Part shown: piece after piece, positions 1 to 7,451 of the stretch
How positions within the stretch are numbered: the first letter of the stretch is position 1
How the letters are laid out: the number at the start of each line of letters is the position of its first letter
From: Candidatus Peribacteraceae bacterium
GTDB lineage: Bacteria > Patescibacteriota > Gracilibacteria > Peribacterales > Peribacteraceae
Direction: 5' to 3'
DNA: 35,181 bases
NCBI GenBank assembly: GCA_030750465.1
Contig: JASMHZ010000013.1
Span: 1-35,181, forward strand
Program-made: the position numbers and the translations under genes
The notes under the pieces: model-generated
What the model saw: only the letters and a program-made list of their open reading frames with translations
Databases searched by the model: none
Told to the model about the DNA's origin: nothing

Positions 1-1569
1 GAGATCGCATTCCTCATTTTTATGAATGATGGCATCACCACAGAACATCTGTTTACAGAGGCATGTCTTCCTGTCGCACTTCATAGAAGTATCTGCGCAT
101 GGCCTGTCACGTTCACATTCTTCTTGGTCTGGGTCAAAGGACCCATCTCCGCATTCTGCTTCAAATGTAAACAGATTAAGTGAGGAGCTCTGAGAGGAAA
201 CGAGTGCAACAATTGTTTGAGAGGTAGAACTTGAAGAGCCTATTGTGGATGGGGCGGGTGGGAGTGTAGGAGTAGAGAACTCAGAAGATGCTGCAACTAT
301 GACAGTAGGTACGCTGCTTGCACTACTGGAAGAGTCATCATCTCCGTCATTATCGCGTCCGTCCTGACATGCGGATTCCGGATCACTTTCATCATCGTCA
401 TCCGGATTGGAACATGAAAAATCATTTGGGTGATCCGTTGCGCCATCATTGTCGTTATCGATTCCATCCCGGCACTCCGGTGTGTGCTCTTCGTCGCTGG
501 GGCTGGAACAGTCGGAGTCATGCTCTATTTCACTGAAGTCATTGGCCGACGCACATCCGCTGTCTCTTGGGTAATCGGTTTGACCATCATTGTCATTATC
601 GGCTCCGTCACTACAATCGGGCAGCCTATCAGCGCAAACAACCGTCTCGATACAGTGTGCATTTACGCTACCATAATCTGATAAAGCTTGAATTTCATAC
701 CACTTGTTTGACGAAGTGCTCCAATGCAACAACGAATTGTCTTCTGGACTCCAGTAGCAACGCTGTTTGTGTCCGGCATGATGCTTGGTTTTTGAAACTA
801 ACCTGCCGTATCCGGAAATTTGGCATACCCTGGTAGCGCTATCGTCATCGAATCGAATAGCGTATGGTTTGGGCCAAATTAAAACGATGTCGTCTCCGGA
901 ATTGTTTACTGTGCTAGTAACAGTACCTGACGGAGTTACTGTAGTTTGCCCTCCCTGATGAGGACCTTCTTCAAGAACGTCAATTTGTCCATCGCCGTCG
1001 TTGTCACGACCGTCACTACATTCTCCTGTTGAAGGATGGAAACCTGATTCATCGTTATCACTTGCGCTTGCACACCCCTGATCATTCGGATAATCGGTAA
1101 ACCCATTTCCATCGTTATCTAAACCGTCGTTGCACTCTGGCGCAGGCGTAAGATCTCGACAATAACACGCTGCTGTTATATCCGTTGCGTCGTAATCCCT
1201 TTTTTGCCCATCGCGATAACAATATCCTCCAACCGGAGTTAAAGGAACTGTTCTTGGAGATGAACCACATGGAACATTCCAGCAACCAGCTAGATAAATC
1301 CCGGCACCTAGCTGTGTATAGGCCTCTTCATTTTGTGCTTCACCAGAAGTGCAGTATGCCCCATACGTTGGAGATGGAGCACTTACCATTCCGGCCGCTG
1401 AACAAACTGAGCTACATGTACCAGCCCAAGTTTGAACCCATCTTCCGTTATAAACTTGCGCTTCGGCTTTCGGAATTGAGTAAAGTAATTCAAAAAGTCC
1501 ACCGGACTGAAATTGAACAGTGAGCATTGCTGTCAGTGTCAGGGCACTCAAGAGGCGTCTTGACGGCAT
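1..1569 (-). CDS. Secreted Cys/Asp-rich repeat protein (MopE/DUF4215-like), C-terminus outside window
   Basis: The reading frame is open on the minus strand from an ATG at 1569 to the window edge, so at least 523 codons are present and the C-terminus is missing. The first ~25 residues (MPSRRLLSALTLTAMLTVQF...) form a signal peptide: basic residues, then a hydrophobic stretch. A Cys-rich N-terminal part follows. After that come four or five units of the form EC-x-DG-x-DNDGDG-x-x-D-(Y/H)P-x-D, interrupted by a ~100-residue segment without them. Next is a Ser/Thr/Pro linker, then Cys-rich CGDG...EEC modules resembling DUF4215/myxo-type disulfide repeats at the edge. Such Asp-rich DNDGDG loops usually bind calcium in thrombospondin-3 or MopE-like surface proteins. 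An extracellular adhesive or structural role is inference. No frameshift was found along the frame. It has a good sigma70-type promoter of its own, and a related repeat protein lies at 15.0 kb. Confidence 0.85.
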   Translation of the reverse strand, partial: MPSRRLLSALTLTAMLTVQFQSGGLFELLYSIPKAEAQVYNGRWVQTWAGTCSSVCSAAGMVSAPSPTYGAYCTSGEAQNEEAYTQLGAGIYLAGCWNVPCGSSPRTVPLTPVGGYCYRDGQKRDYDATDITAACYCRDLTPAPECNDGLDNDGNGFTDYPNDQGCASASDNDESGFHPSTGECSDGRDNDGDGQIDVLEEGPHQGGQTTVTPSGTVTSTVNNSGDDIVLIWPKPYAIRFDDDSATRVCQISGYGRLVSKTKHHAGHKQRCYWSPEDNSLLHWSTSSNKWYEIQALSDYGSVNAHCIETVVCADRLPDCSDGADNDNDGQTDYPRDSGCASANDFSEIEHDSDCSSPSDEEHTPECRDGIDNDNDGATDHPNDFSCSNPDDDDESDPESACQDGRDNDGDDDSSSSASSVPTVIVAASSEFSTPTLPPAPSTIGSSSSTSQTIVALVSSQSSSLNLFTFEAECGDGSFDPDQEECERDRPCADTSMKCDRKTCLCKQMFCGDAIIHKNEECDL

Positions 1570-1601
1570 GGGAAATATGGGGATTTGTAAAAAAGGCGAG
1601 A

Positions 1602-1629
1602 ATTGTACCGCCGCTCCTTATAATGTCAA
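1602..1629 (-). promoter_or_regulatory. Promoter of the secreted repeat protein
   Basis: On the minus strand TTGACA (1629-1624) is followed after 16 nt by TACAAT (1607-1602). This is a near-consensus -35/-10 pair about 32 nt upstream of the ATG at 1569. Unlike many other genes here, this transcript would have a normal leader. Confidence 0.6.
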
Positions 1630-1720
1630 AGTAATTTTCCCTTGTTTATCCCAAAAAGAACGTTGCAAGACAGTCAAGTTTGTATTTATGGATATTTTGG
1701 CATGAGGAAGGCAAAATATG

Positions 1721-1762
1721 GCCCTAAACCACTCAGGCTCTTCGTGCCCTCGGATTTAGGGC
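1721..1762. repeat. Hairpin GCCCTAAA / TTTAGGGC
   Basis: Arms GCCCTAAA (1721-1728) and TTTAGGGC (1755-1762) pair perfectly over 8 bp. This is the first of several hairpins in the gene-free stretch 1570-1903. I see no coding potential there; short open frames across it do not resemble proteins. Confidence 0.5.
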
Positions 1763-1794
1763 ATGAACCAGAAATAAATATGTTGAGGTTGGCG

Positions 1795-1832
1795 CAGCCA
1801 TGAACCCGAGCAAAGCGAGTGGTTCATGGCTG
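1795..1832. repeat. Hairpin CAGCCATGAACC / GGTTCATGGCTG
   Basis: Perfect 12-bp arms at 1795-1806 and 1821-1832. On the minus strand it directly follows a 17-nt copy of the tRNA-Gln 3' end, just as another hairpin follows the tRNA itself. Confidence 0.65.
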
Positions 1833-1842
1833 GGGAGGAGGG
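1826..1842 (-). repeat. 17-nt copy of the tRNA-Gln 3' end (with CCA)
   Basis: ATGGCTGGGGAGGAGGG on the plus strand is identical to 1903-1919. The latter covers the acceptor 3' strand, discriminator and CCA of the neighbouring tRNA. The copy lies 77 bp downstream in the tRNA's orientation and has no tRNA body. Confidence 0.7.
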
Positions 1843-1874
1843 TCTGCTCCGTAAACTTCGCAGACCATGAATTC

Positions 1875-1908
1875 AGCCATTCTGAGAAGCTTGCGAAGCA
1901 GAATGGCT
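1875..1908. repeat. Hairpin overlapping the tRNA-Gln CCA end
   Basis: AGCCATTCTG (1875-1884) pairs with CAGAATGGCT (1899-1908). The second arm includes the CCA and discriminator of the tRNA gene, so the 3' tail of the precursor could fold back on the tRNA end. No T-run follows, so it is not an obvious terminator. Confidence 0.6.
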
Positions 1909-1978
1909 GGGGAGGAGGGATTCGAACCCCCGAATGCATGGACCAAAACCATGTGCCTTACCACTTGGCGACTCCCCA
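1904..1978 (-). tRNA. tRNA-Gln (anticodon UUG), CCA encoded
   Basis: Minus-strand cloverleaf of 75 nt. The acceptor stem TGGGGAG/CTCCCCA starts with U1-A72, as is typical of tRNA-Gln. D arm GCC...GGC. Anticodon stem CATGG/CCATG with loop TTTTGGT, giving anticodon TTG with U33. T arm GGGGG TTCGAAT CCCTC, with one G-T pair. Discriminator G and encoded CCA (1907-1904). A weak -10-like TAATAT lies at 1993-1988. Copies of both ends of this gene lie on either side (1826-1842 and 2050-2064). Confidence 0.95.
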
Positions 1979-2023
1979 ATAATGAAGATATTAGTCAGAA
2001 AGAACGATACCACACTCCTCCCG

Positions 2024-2064
2024 CCCTCCGAAGCCTTGGCGAAGGAGGGTGGCGACTCCCCAAT
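2024..2064. repeat. Hairpin plus 15-nt copy of the tRNA-Gln 5' end
   Basis: CCCTCC (2024-2029) and GGAGGG (2044-2049) form a hairpin. Immediately after it, TGGCGACTCCCCAAT (2050-2064) repeats 1966-1980, the first bases of the tRNA gene plus its 5' flank. The gene-free stretch 1979-2349 otherwise holds only the purine/pyrimidine inverted repeat at 2112-2211 and AT-rich sequence. Confidence 0.6.
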
Positions 2065-2111
2065 TTTAATTTATTAAACACATTTTATTGTAACAGAAAT
2101 ACTCAGATATC

Positions 2112-2211
2112 TAAAGAAACAGAGGATTCAGAGGAATCAGAAGAACCAGAAGAATAATGCGATTAATCCTCTGAAACCTTTGTCTCTTGTGCTTCCTCTG
2201 TTTCTTCTCAA
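2112..2211. repeat. CAGAGGA-family palindromic element, copy 1
   Basis: The left arm is made of near-tandem 9-nt purine units (ACAGAGGAT, TCAGAGGAA, TCAGAAGAA, CCAGAAGAA). The right arm is their degenerate reverse complement. A perfect 11-bp pair is GAAACAGAGGA (2116-2126) with TCCTCTGTTTC (2194-2204). Related copies lie at 4033, 5186 and 7885, and a single arm at 27369. Confidence 0.7.
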
Positions 2212-2349
2212 TTACCAATCCACAACTATCTTCTCCGATCCACCTCCGAGGGAGTATGTTTGGGTCATGGTTTTTGTTGTTATTTACATTCATATATTAC
2301 TCCAAATTTAAGAAATTGTAAAATATGATCTCAAAATAGGACTTTTAGG

Positions 2350-3042
2350 CTATTCGAAGCGATAATCTCGTGATTTTTCGTTGAAGATCAAATGTGAGTG
2401 ATTTGAGGTCAGAAGTTCCAAGATTAAGCCCGCTAAGTGCTCAGGGGAGTGCATGAGCTTTTCCTTTTGCTCCAGGGCTAAACCCGAAATTCCATGCCTT
2501 GCCAAAGCAGTATTTGTGGACCCTGGTAGTATAAATTTGAAGTCAAAATCATGAAGTGTCTCTTTTGCCAATAATCCCATGTGATATTGGGCCATTTTTG
2601 TGAGTCCGTAGAGTGCCGGATCAGATCGTGGTTTTTGGGAATATCGAGAGGCTATTATTGCAATCTGAGCTCCGGGATTTAAATAGGGGACTGAGCTTTT
2701 TATAAGCAGCCAAGAGCCCTTCACATTCACATCGAAAAGTAACTCAAAATCATCTTCAGTTGCGTCCATCAGAGTGCCTCTCCTCATGACTCCTGCATTG
2801 CAAATTAGTACGTCAATCGGTGTTTTTAGCTCATTTAAGGCGCCTTCAATATCGCCTAAATCAGTTATATTCACTTTATGAGTTGTCATCCCATCAAGCC
2901 CTTGGTCAGGCTCGTCAATATCAAAGTTAGTGATGACTGCGCCGGCACCAATAAGCTCCTCGGCAAGTGCTCTGCCAATCCCGTTTGAGGCTCCGGAGAT
3001 TAATACGTGTTTGTTTTTAAAATCCACCTTTATATTATACAT
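2350..3042 (-). CDS. Short-chain dehydrogenase/reductase (SDR)
   Basis: 230 residues, a normal length for a classical SDR acting as an NAD(P)-dependent oxidoreductase in the cytosol. The Rossmann glycine motif appears as SGASNGIG near residues 16-23. The NAG motif is in ICNAGVM. The catalytic Ser lies in IASRYSQ and the Tyr/Lys pair in YGLTK. A downstream PGSTNT segment matches the cofactor-closing region. The substrate cannot be told. A GTG at 3027 is an attractive alternative start: codons 2-3 of the longer frame read TATAAT, exactly 6 nt before that GTG, the spacing seen for other genes here. It is divergent to rplU. Confidence 0.9.
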   Translation of the reverse strand: MYNIKVDFKNKHVLISGASNGIGRALAEELIGAGAVITNFDIDEPDQGLDGMTTHKVNITDLGDIEGALNELKTPIDVLICNAGVMRRGTLMDATEDDFELLFDVNVKGSWLLIKSSVPYLNPGAQIAIIASRYSQKPRSDPALYGLTKMAQYHMGLLAKETLHDFDFKFILPGSTNTALARHGISGLALEQKEKLMHSPEHLAGLILELLTSNHSHLIFNEKSRDYRFE

Positions 3043-3055
3043 CAGCCATTTTTAC

Positions 3056-3084
3056 TTGTTAATAGGCCATTACTTCCCTAAACT
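3056..3084 (+). promoter_or_regulatory. Promoter of rplU
   Basis: TTGTTA (3056-3061), a 17-nt spacer, and TAAACT (3079-3084). The -10 ends 10 nt before the rplU ATG, leaving only a few leader bases and no Shine-Dalgarno sequence. Confidence 0.45.
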
Positions 3085-3094
3085 GCCTCGGACA

Positions 3095-3445
3095 ATGTTC
3101 GCAATTGTAGACATAGCAGGCTTTCAGGAGAAGGTCTCGGAAGGTGAAAAAATCAGGGTTCCTTTGCTTAGCGAGGAAGCCGGTAAGAAGGTAACTTTCA
3201 AAAATGTATTTTTGGTTTCAAAAAGCGATAGCGATGTAAATATCGGTACACCATTCGTCTCTGGAGCGACAGTTGAGGCAAAGGTTTTGGAGCATGGAAA
3301 GGCCAAGAAAATCAGAGTTTTTAAGATGAAAAGAAGAAAAAGATATCGTCGAGTAAAAGGACACAGGCAGGATTTTTCTGATATTGAGATTACGGGAATT
3401 AAAGTTGGTGCGGTGAAAAAGGAAGTGAATGCTGGTGAAAAGTAA
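3095..3445 (+). CDS. rplU: 50S ribosomal protein L21
   Basis: 116 residues, close to the usual ~103. It starts MFAIVDIAGFQ, corresponding to the family's M-x-A-[VI]-[IV]-x-x-G-G-x-Q, and this is why the ATG at 3095 is chosen over upstream in-frame starts. The middle keeps the FxxVxxV..G...GxP pattern, and the basic KMKRRKRYRRVKGHRQ segment is the L21 signature that contacts 23S rRNA. The C-terminus is slightly extended (GAVKKEVNAGEK). The usual partner rpmA (L27) is not next to it, an example of operon break-up. It faces tgt, with an inverted repeat in between. Confidence 0.95.
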   Translation: MFAIVDIAGFQEKVSEGEKIRVPLLSEEAGKKVTFKNVFLVSKSDSDVNIGTPFVSGATVEAKVLEHGKAKKIRVFKMKRRKRYRRVKGHRQDFSDIEITGIKVGAVKKEVNAGEK

Positions 3446-3452
3446 ATAACAG

Positions 3453-3517
3453 TGTGTAGTGGGTAGTTTGTAGTTGTTTTGAGGTGTTTTTGTGTCTACC
3501 CACTACTCACTACTCAC
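3453..3517. repeat. GTAGTGGGTAG inverted repeat between rplU and tgt
   Basis: GTAGTGGGTAG (3456-3466) pairs perfectly with CTACCCACTAC (3496-3506). Both arms continue as imperfect tandem units (AGTGAGTAGTGGGTAG-like). The right arm provides the last codons and the TGA stop of tgt. It could be a bidirectional terminator for the two convergent genes. Confidence 0.65.
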
Positions 3518-4628
3518 TTAAGAGTTCAATTTCATTCCTGAGTCTTTCCATCTCTTTAAGCGTAACACTAATATTCTGCATCTGAGCATAAGTTTCACCC
3601 AGTCTTTCGTTAGCTTTAACCAAGTGATGTAAGTAGCTCTTATTTAGCTCGCGACTGAACTTAGAAGGAGAGTCAGAATCAATCGGAGTGTGATCATTTT
3701 TAAATTTTGCATTTGTGATTCTCAGATCAGTTCCGTCTGACATCAGAAGTGTCCCGTGCCTTGCTATCCTCATCGGAAGTACGCAGTCGAACATATCGAT
3801 TCCAAATGCTATGCATTTCTTCATTTGGCTGACGACGCCTACTCCCATCAAATATCTCGGCTTATCCTCAGGCAATAGGGGTGCGATGGCCTCTACAATT
3901 CCTAGCATATCCTCCTCAGATTCACCTACAGCAAGTCCTCCGATAGCGTAACCGTCAAAATCAAGAGCTATGAGCTCCTCCGCGCACTTTTTGCGAAGCT
4001 TAAGATCAAGTCCTCCTTGTACAATTCCAAATAAAGAAGAAACAGAGGAAACAGAGGAGTCAGAAGAACCAGAAGAATCGCTCCTCTGTTTCTTCTGTTT
4101 CTTTAATTCGTTGTGGATTTCTTTACATTGAGCAGCCCATTTCAATGTTCTATCAACTGCCTTTTCAATATCAGGTTTGGCAGATTTAGATGGTGGGCAC
4201 TCATCAAAACACATAATCAAGTCAGCCCCAAGTTTATGTTGAATGGTGATCGCTTCTTCCGGACCCATAAAAAGGGGAGCTCCATCTAAATGAGAATTGA
4301 AGTGGACTCCTTCATCTTTGATCTTGTTATTGCATCTGAGTGAATAAACCTGATAACCGCCGGAATCAGTCAGGATTGGCTTATTCCAGCCTACAAATGA
4401 ATGAAGTCCTCCAGCTGACTGGACAATATCTTCACCAGGTTGAATGTGCAGATGGTAGGTGTTGCAAAGTAAGATCTGGGCACCAAGATCAGTTAAGTCG
4501 GTATGAGTGATACCCTTCATAGCACCAGCTGTACCAACGGGCATGAAGAAAGGAGTCTCTATTATTCCGTGAGGCGTTTCGATTTTTCCTCTTCGGCCAA
4601 GGTCAGTGGTTTTTTCTAAAGTAAACAT
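3510..4628 (-). CDS. tgt: tRNA-guanine transglycosylase (Tgt)
   Basis: 372 residues. It exchanges G34 of GUN-anticodon tRNAs for a queuine precursor. Seen in order: GRRGKIETPHGIIETPFFMPVG at the N-terminus, LCNTYHL, the DSGGYQ active-site loop (normally DSGGFQ), MCFDEC, LFGIVQGG, IGGLAVGE, RYLMGVG, and FDCVLPMRIARHG with the catalytic-region Asp. Two oddities. First, the C-terminal Cys-x-Cys-x2-Cys zinc triad is absent: the region reads PIDSDSPSKFSRELNKSYLHHL, keeping only the His region. Second, about 24 codons before LFGIVQGG come from a CAGAGGA-type palindrome and encode a Lys/Ser-rich insert. The stop codon lies inside another inverted repeat. Confidence 0.95.
   Translation of the reverse strand: MFTLEKTTDLGRRGKIETPHGIIETPFFMPVGTAGAMKGITHTDLTDLGAQILLCNTYHLHIQPGEDIVQSAGGLHSFVGWNKPILTDSGGYQVYSLRCNNKIKDEGVHFNSHLDGAPLFMGPEEAITIQHKLGADLIMCFDECPPSKSAKPDIEKAVDRTLKWAAQCKEIHNELKKQKKQRSDSSGSSDSSVSSVSSLFGIVQGGLDLKLRKKCAEELIALDFDGYAIGGLAVGESEEDMLGIVEAIAPLLPEDKPRYLMGVGVVSQMKKCIAFGIDMFDCVLPMRIARHGTLLMSDGTDLRITNAKFKNDHTPIDSDSPSKFSRELNKSYLHHLVKANERLGETYAQMQNISVTLKEMERLRNEIELLSE
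4033..4104. repeat. CAGAGGA-family element inserted in frame in tgt
   Basis: About 72 bp of 9-nt purine units on the plus strand, followed by their reverse complement; GAAACAGAGGAG (4048-4059) pairs with CTCCTCTGTTTC (4081-4092). In the tgt frame it encodes roughly residues 175-199 (KKQKKQRSDSSGSSDSS...). This sits in a variable loop just before the conserved LFGIVQGG, so it disrupts nothing essential. Confidence 0.8.
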
Positions 4629-4747
4629 CTACGGCACTTTACAACATTATTTGCTTAGATGTTCTCTAAATCACATTTTTTGGTTTTTGTCCCTTCTTAA
4701 GTGACAATCTCTCCTTACAATGTAATGGATTTCTTTCCCCTTATTTT

Positions 4748-5188
4748 ATGAAAAATTGTTGTATTTTCTCGTGTTGCCCAAAGACTCCAGTTGGCATCGC
4801 GGGCTTCCTGGTTCGAATTAGCTTCGGGCTATCTCTTCTTTTTGTTGGACTTACTCATTATATGACTTTTGACGGATTCAAGGGTATGGTCGCCGATGGT
4901 CTTGGGCCTTTGGAACCCCTGGGGGTTTTGTGGGCCTTGATATTGCCTGCATTGATGATAGTTGGTGGAGCTCTGCTTGTTGCTAACACGTACAAAGAGC
5001 TTGCAACATGGGCAGGTGGACTTGCGCTTGCATCGATCCCAGCAGGAATGCTTGCAAAGCCTGTTCTCTCCGGAGCATCTCTTGCAGACATGATGCCAGC
5101 CGCTCTAAACGCGATGATATGGCTAATCCTATTCTTGTTTGTCGTAAAATGCTCCTCTTGCTGTTCAGGAGGAAGCTGTGAAAAGTAG
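4748..5188 (+). CDS. DoxX-like small membrane protein with Cys-rich ends
   Basis: 146 residues with four hydrophobic helices (about 15-35, 60-80, 85-105 and 118-137). The pattern fits DoxX/SURF4: an early R-x-x-x-G-x-x-F-x-x-x-G segment and a short loop before helix 2. DoxX proteins are quinone- or oxidoreductase-associated membrane proteins with varied roles. Unusual features are the clustered cysteines at both ends: CC-x3-CC near residues 4-9, and a tail with C-x2-CC-x3-C. These could be redox-active or bind a metal (inference). A CAGAGGA inverted repeat begins right at its stop. Transcription converges on clpP. Confidence 0.75.
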   Translation: MKNCCIFSCCPKTPVGIAGFLVRISFGLSLLFVGLTHYMTFDGFKGMVADGLGPLEPLGVLWALILPALMIVGGALLVANTYKELATWAGGLALASIPAGMLAKPVLSGASLADMMPAALNAMIWLILFLFVVKCSSCCSGGSCEK

Positions 5189-5297
5189 AAGAACCAGATG
5201 AACCAGAAGAGTCAGAGGAAACAGAGGACTATGTTTAATCAGAATCTGAAGATAATCTCTTCTGGTTCATCTGAAACCTCTGTTTCTTCTGTTTCCT
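5186..5297. repeat. CAGAGGA-family palindromic element between DoxX and clpP
   Basis: A perfect 16-bp pair, CAGATGAACCAGAAGA (5195-5210) with TCTTCTGGTTCATCTG (5258-5273), lies inside longer imperfect arms of 9-nt units. It fills nearly the whole space between the two convergent stop codons, so it is a candidate bidirectional terminator. Confidence 0.8.
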
Positions 5298-5299
5298 AA

Positions 5300-5944
5300 T
5301 TAAGATTTGGCTTTTACAACATGATCGATTAATCCATACTTAAGCGCTTCTGCCGCGCTCATAAAGTTATCTCTTTCTGTGTCATTGGTAACCTTATCAA
5401 TCTTTTGTCCTGTATGATCTGCAATCATTTTATTAAGAAGGTTCTTAGTTTTGATTATATGGTCAGCGTGAATTGCAATATCAGTTGCTTGTCCTTCAGT
5501 TCCTCCAAGAGGTTGGTGAATCATAACTTCTGAGTGCTCTAATGCATAACGCTTTCCTTTAGCTCCGCCAGTTAGGATGATCGCGCCTCCGCTTGCGGCA
5601 ATACCAAGGCAGACCGTTGAAACATCGGGTTTCACATGCTGCATCGTGTCATACATTGCGAGAGTCGATGTAACCTGTCCGCCGGGTGAGTTTACATACA
5701 TTGTAATATCTTTCTTTGGATCTTGTTTCTCTAGAAAAAGAAGCTGAGCGATTATTGAGTTTGCAATGTCATCATTAATCGGAGTTCCAAGAAAAATAAT
5801 TCGCTCTTCCAAAAGGCGTGAATAAATGTCATATGCCCGTTCGCCGAGCTGAGTTTTTTCTATAACTGTTGGAATAATCGTGTTGCTTGGCAGCATGTGA
5901 CCACGCGGAAGATTCTTAGCTAAAGATATAAGTTGGGAGTGCAT
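5300..5944 (-). CDS. clpP: ATP-dependent Clp protease proteolytic subunit
   Basis: 214 residues (typical 195-205). It is a serine peptidase that assembles into the ClpP tetradecamer and degrades substrates delivered by ClpX/ClpA. Family landmarks: IPTVIEKT near the N-terminus, [17 protein letters not shown], the nucleophile region [14 protein letters not shown] (Ser after AA), the His region [12 protein letters not shown], and [19 protein letters not shown] carrying the catalytic Asp. The methionine after GHMLPS... (codon 17, position 5896) gives the more usual N-terminus; the 5944 start adds a short extension. A TGC-TATGAT -10 lies about 26 nt upstream of 5944. Confidence 0.95.
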   Translation of the reverse strand: MHSQLISLAKNLPRGHMLPSNTIIPTVIEKTQLGERAYDIYSRLLEERIIFLGTPINDDIANSIIAQLLFLEKQDPKKDITMYVNSPGGQVTSTLAMYDTMQHVKPDVSTVCLGIAASGGAIILTGGAKGKRYALEHSEVMIHQPLGGTEGQATDIAIHADHIIKTKNLLNKMIADHTGQKIDKVTNDTERDNFMSAAEALKYGLIDHVVKAKS

Positions 5945-6069
5945 ATTTTGGAGAAGGGGATTTCGTTTATATCATAGCAAAAAAGGCGTATTCTAGGCAG
6001 TAGGCAGTAATCGTTATTTATTGTTATAATTTATAATGTAATGAATACAGGACATATAGCTTTCAACAT

Positions 6070-6984
6070 ATGAATACCTCAGCCAAAGCAAAAATATCTG
6101 ATCTAATAGTAATATTAGGCCCAACGGCGAGTGGCAAAACAAGGTATTCCATCGAAATGGCCAAAGGCTTTGAGTACCAAGTTGAAGTGATAAATGCTGA
6201 CTCCAGACAGCTATATAAATATTTAGATATCGGAACCGCAAAGGTCAGCCCAAAGGAGATGGATGGCGTGTCTCATCATCTGATCAATGTATTGGATCCA
6301 AAAGAAGAAATCAGCGTTGGTTGGTATCAGACTGAAGCAAAAAGAATAATTGCTGAAGTCAAGGAACGAGGGAATATGCCGATGCTTGTAGGAGGATCAA
6401 TGTTGTATCTGAGTGCAATTACGGATGGGTTGAGCATGGCGCCTACTCCTTCGGCAGAACTCAGGCAAAAATTAATTGATGAGTATGACAAAGATCAGGG
6501 TAAATCTCTTTATAAAAGGCTGAGAGATATTGATCCAGAGACTGCTTCTAAAATTCATGTAAATAATAAACCGAGATTGGTTAGGGCTGTAGAAATCTTT
6601 GAGTTAACAAATGAGAAAAAAGCTGACGTTGTTCCAAATAGTGAACTGAGACCAAGGGATCGAATACTCGAATATTCGAATATTCGAATGGTCGGTATTA
6701 ATGTTGATAGAGTTGAGCTTCATAAAAGAATCAATGAGCGAACTCGAATAATGTTTGAGAATGGATGGGTCGAAGAGGTTAGAGAATTAATGGATAAAGG
6801 ATATGGCCCTGATGATCCGGGAATGAAGAGCTGTGGGTATCGTGAGATTATGGAAGATATTAGGTCAGGCAATCTTGATGAAGAGGAGTTGATCGAAGTA
6901 ATTTCTGCCAAGACACGACAATATGCTCGCCGTCAGTTAACTTGGTGGCGTGGAGATGAAAGAATCAATTGGATTAATGCTTAA
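6070..6984 (+). CDS. miaA: tRNA dimethylallyltransferase
   Basis: 304 residues. It transfers dimethylallyl to N6 of A37 in tRNAs that read U-initial codons. Walker A GPTASGKT (about residues 17-24), then INADSRQLYKYLDIGTAK, the DGVSHHLINVLDP segment, VGGSMLYLSAITDG, and the C-terminal KSCGYREI and TRQYARRQLTWWR elements. No Shine-Dalgarno is visible; TATAAT-type boxes lie 35-45 nt upstream. A run of TCGAATAT repeats (6662-6690) is embedded in the frame. The last four bases overlap the convergent gene at 6981, one of only two convergent pairs here without a palindrome between them. Confidence 0.95.
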   Translation: MNTSAKAKISDLIVILGPTASGKTRYSIEMAKGFEYQVEVINADSRQLYKYLDIGTAKVSPKEMDGVSHHLINVLDPKEEISVGWYQTEAKRIIAEVKERGNMPMLVGGSMLYLSAITDGLSMAPTPSAELRQKLIDEYDKDQGKSLYKRLRDIDPETASKIHVNNKPRLVRAVEIFELTNEKKADVVPNSELRPRDRILEYSNIRMVGINVDRVELHKRINERTRIMFENGWVEEVRELMDKGYGPDDPGMKSCGYREIMEDIRSGNLDEEELIEVISAKTRQYARRQLTWWRGDERINWINA

Positions 6985-7442
6985 GGTTCGGAAGAAACCT
7001 CGGCTGTATCCGAAGATTCGGCAACAGATTCCCTGGTAGCGTCGTCGATCTCTCTTACCATTCCTGTCATTTCTTTTCTAAGTGCTTCCTCATCTTGAGC
7101 CCTAATAGCGTCGTTAATTATTGGGGCATGTACTCCCATAGTTTTTAGTAACTTTGGATCTTTTTCCGCATGGTCTTTTGGCAAAGCAATAATATTTTCT
7201 AGGGCCGCTTCTGCGTCATCGACTTTGCCAACATCCTTCATACATTCAGCCGAAAGCCTACTCGCGTCATCCCATCTTTTTTTATAAGCCATTTCAAATT
7301 CCATTGAAGCCAATTCCTCTCTAGCTTCTTTCTTTTCAGGGCTCTTCTTTTTTGCTTCTACATGAGCCTTCTTGCCATGATCAAGTGCATCTTTATCAGT
7401 CTTCTCTTTTTTTCCGCCTTTGAATACTTCGGGATCTGTCAT
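6981..7442 (-). CDS. Small charged soluble protein, function unknown
   Basis: 153 residues, not recognised. The N-terminal third is very rich in Lys/Glu/Ala, probably disordered or coiled (KKEKTDKDALDHGKKAHVEA). The middle (EMAYKKRWDDASRLSAECMKDVGKVDDAEAALENII) could form two amphipathic helices of the TPR kind. The tail is acidic (VAESSDTAEVSSEP). There is no signal peptide, membrane segment or Cys motif. It lies 9 nt downstream of the 7452 gene on the same strand, so the two probably form an operon. Its stop overlaps the miaA stop. Confidence 0.7.
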   Translation of the reverse strand: MTDPEVFKGGKKEKTDKDALDHGKKAHVEAKKKSPEKKEAREELASMEFEMAYKKRWDDASRLSAECMKDVGKVDDAEAALENIIALPKDHAEKDPKLLKTMGVHAPIINDAIRAQDEEALRKEMTGMVREIDDATRESVAESSDTAEVSSEP

Positions 7443-7451
7443 GAGAGTAGT

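Noticed and set aside
1800-2157. Overlapping open frames across the tRNA region
   Set aside because: They read through the tRNA gene and its hairpins and have no protein-like character.
2930-3094. N-terminal extension of rplU into the SDR gene
   Set aside because: The family start MFAIVDIAG lies at 3095, and the extension is antisense to the SDR coding sequence.
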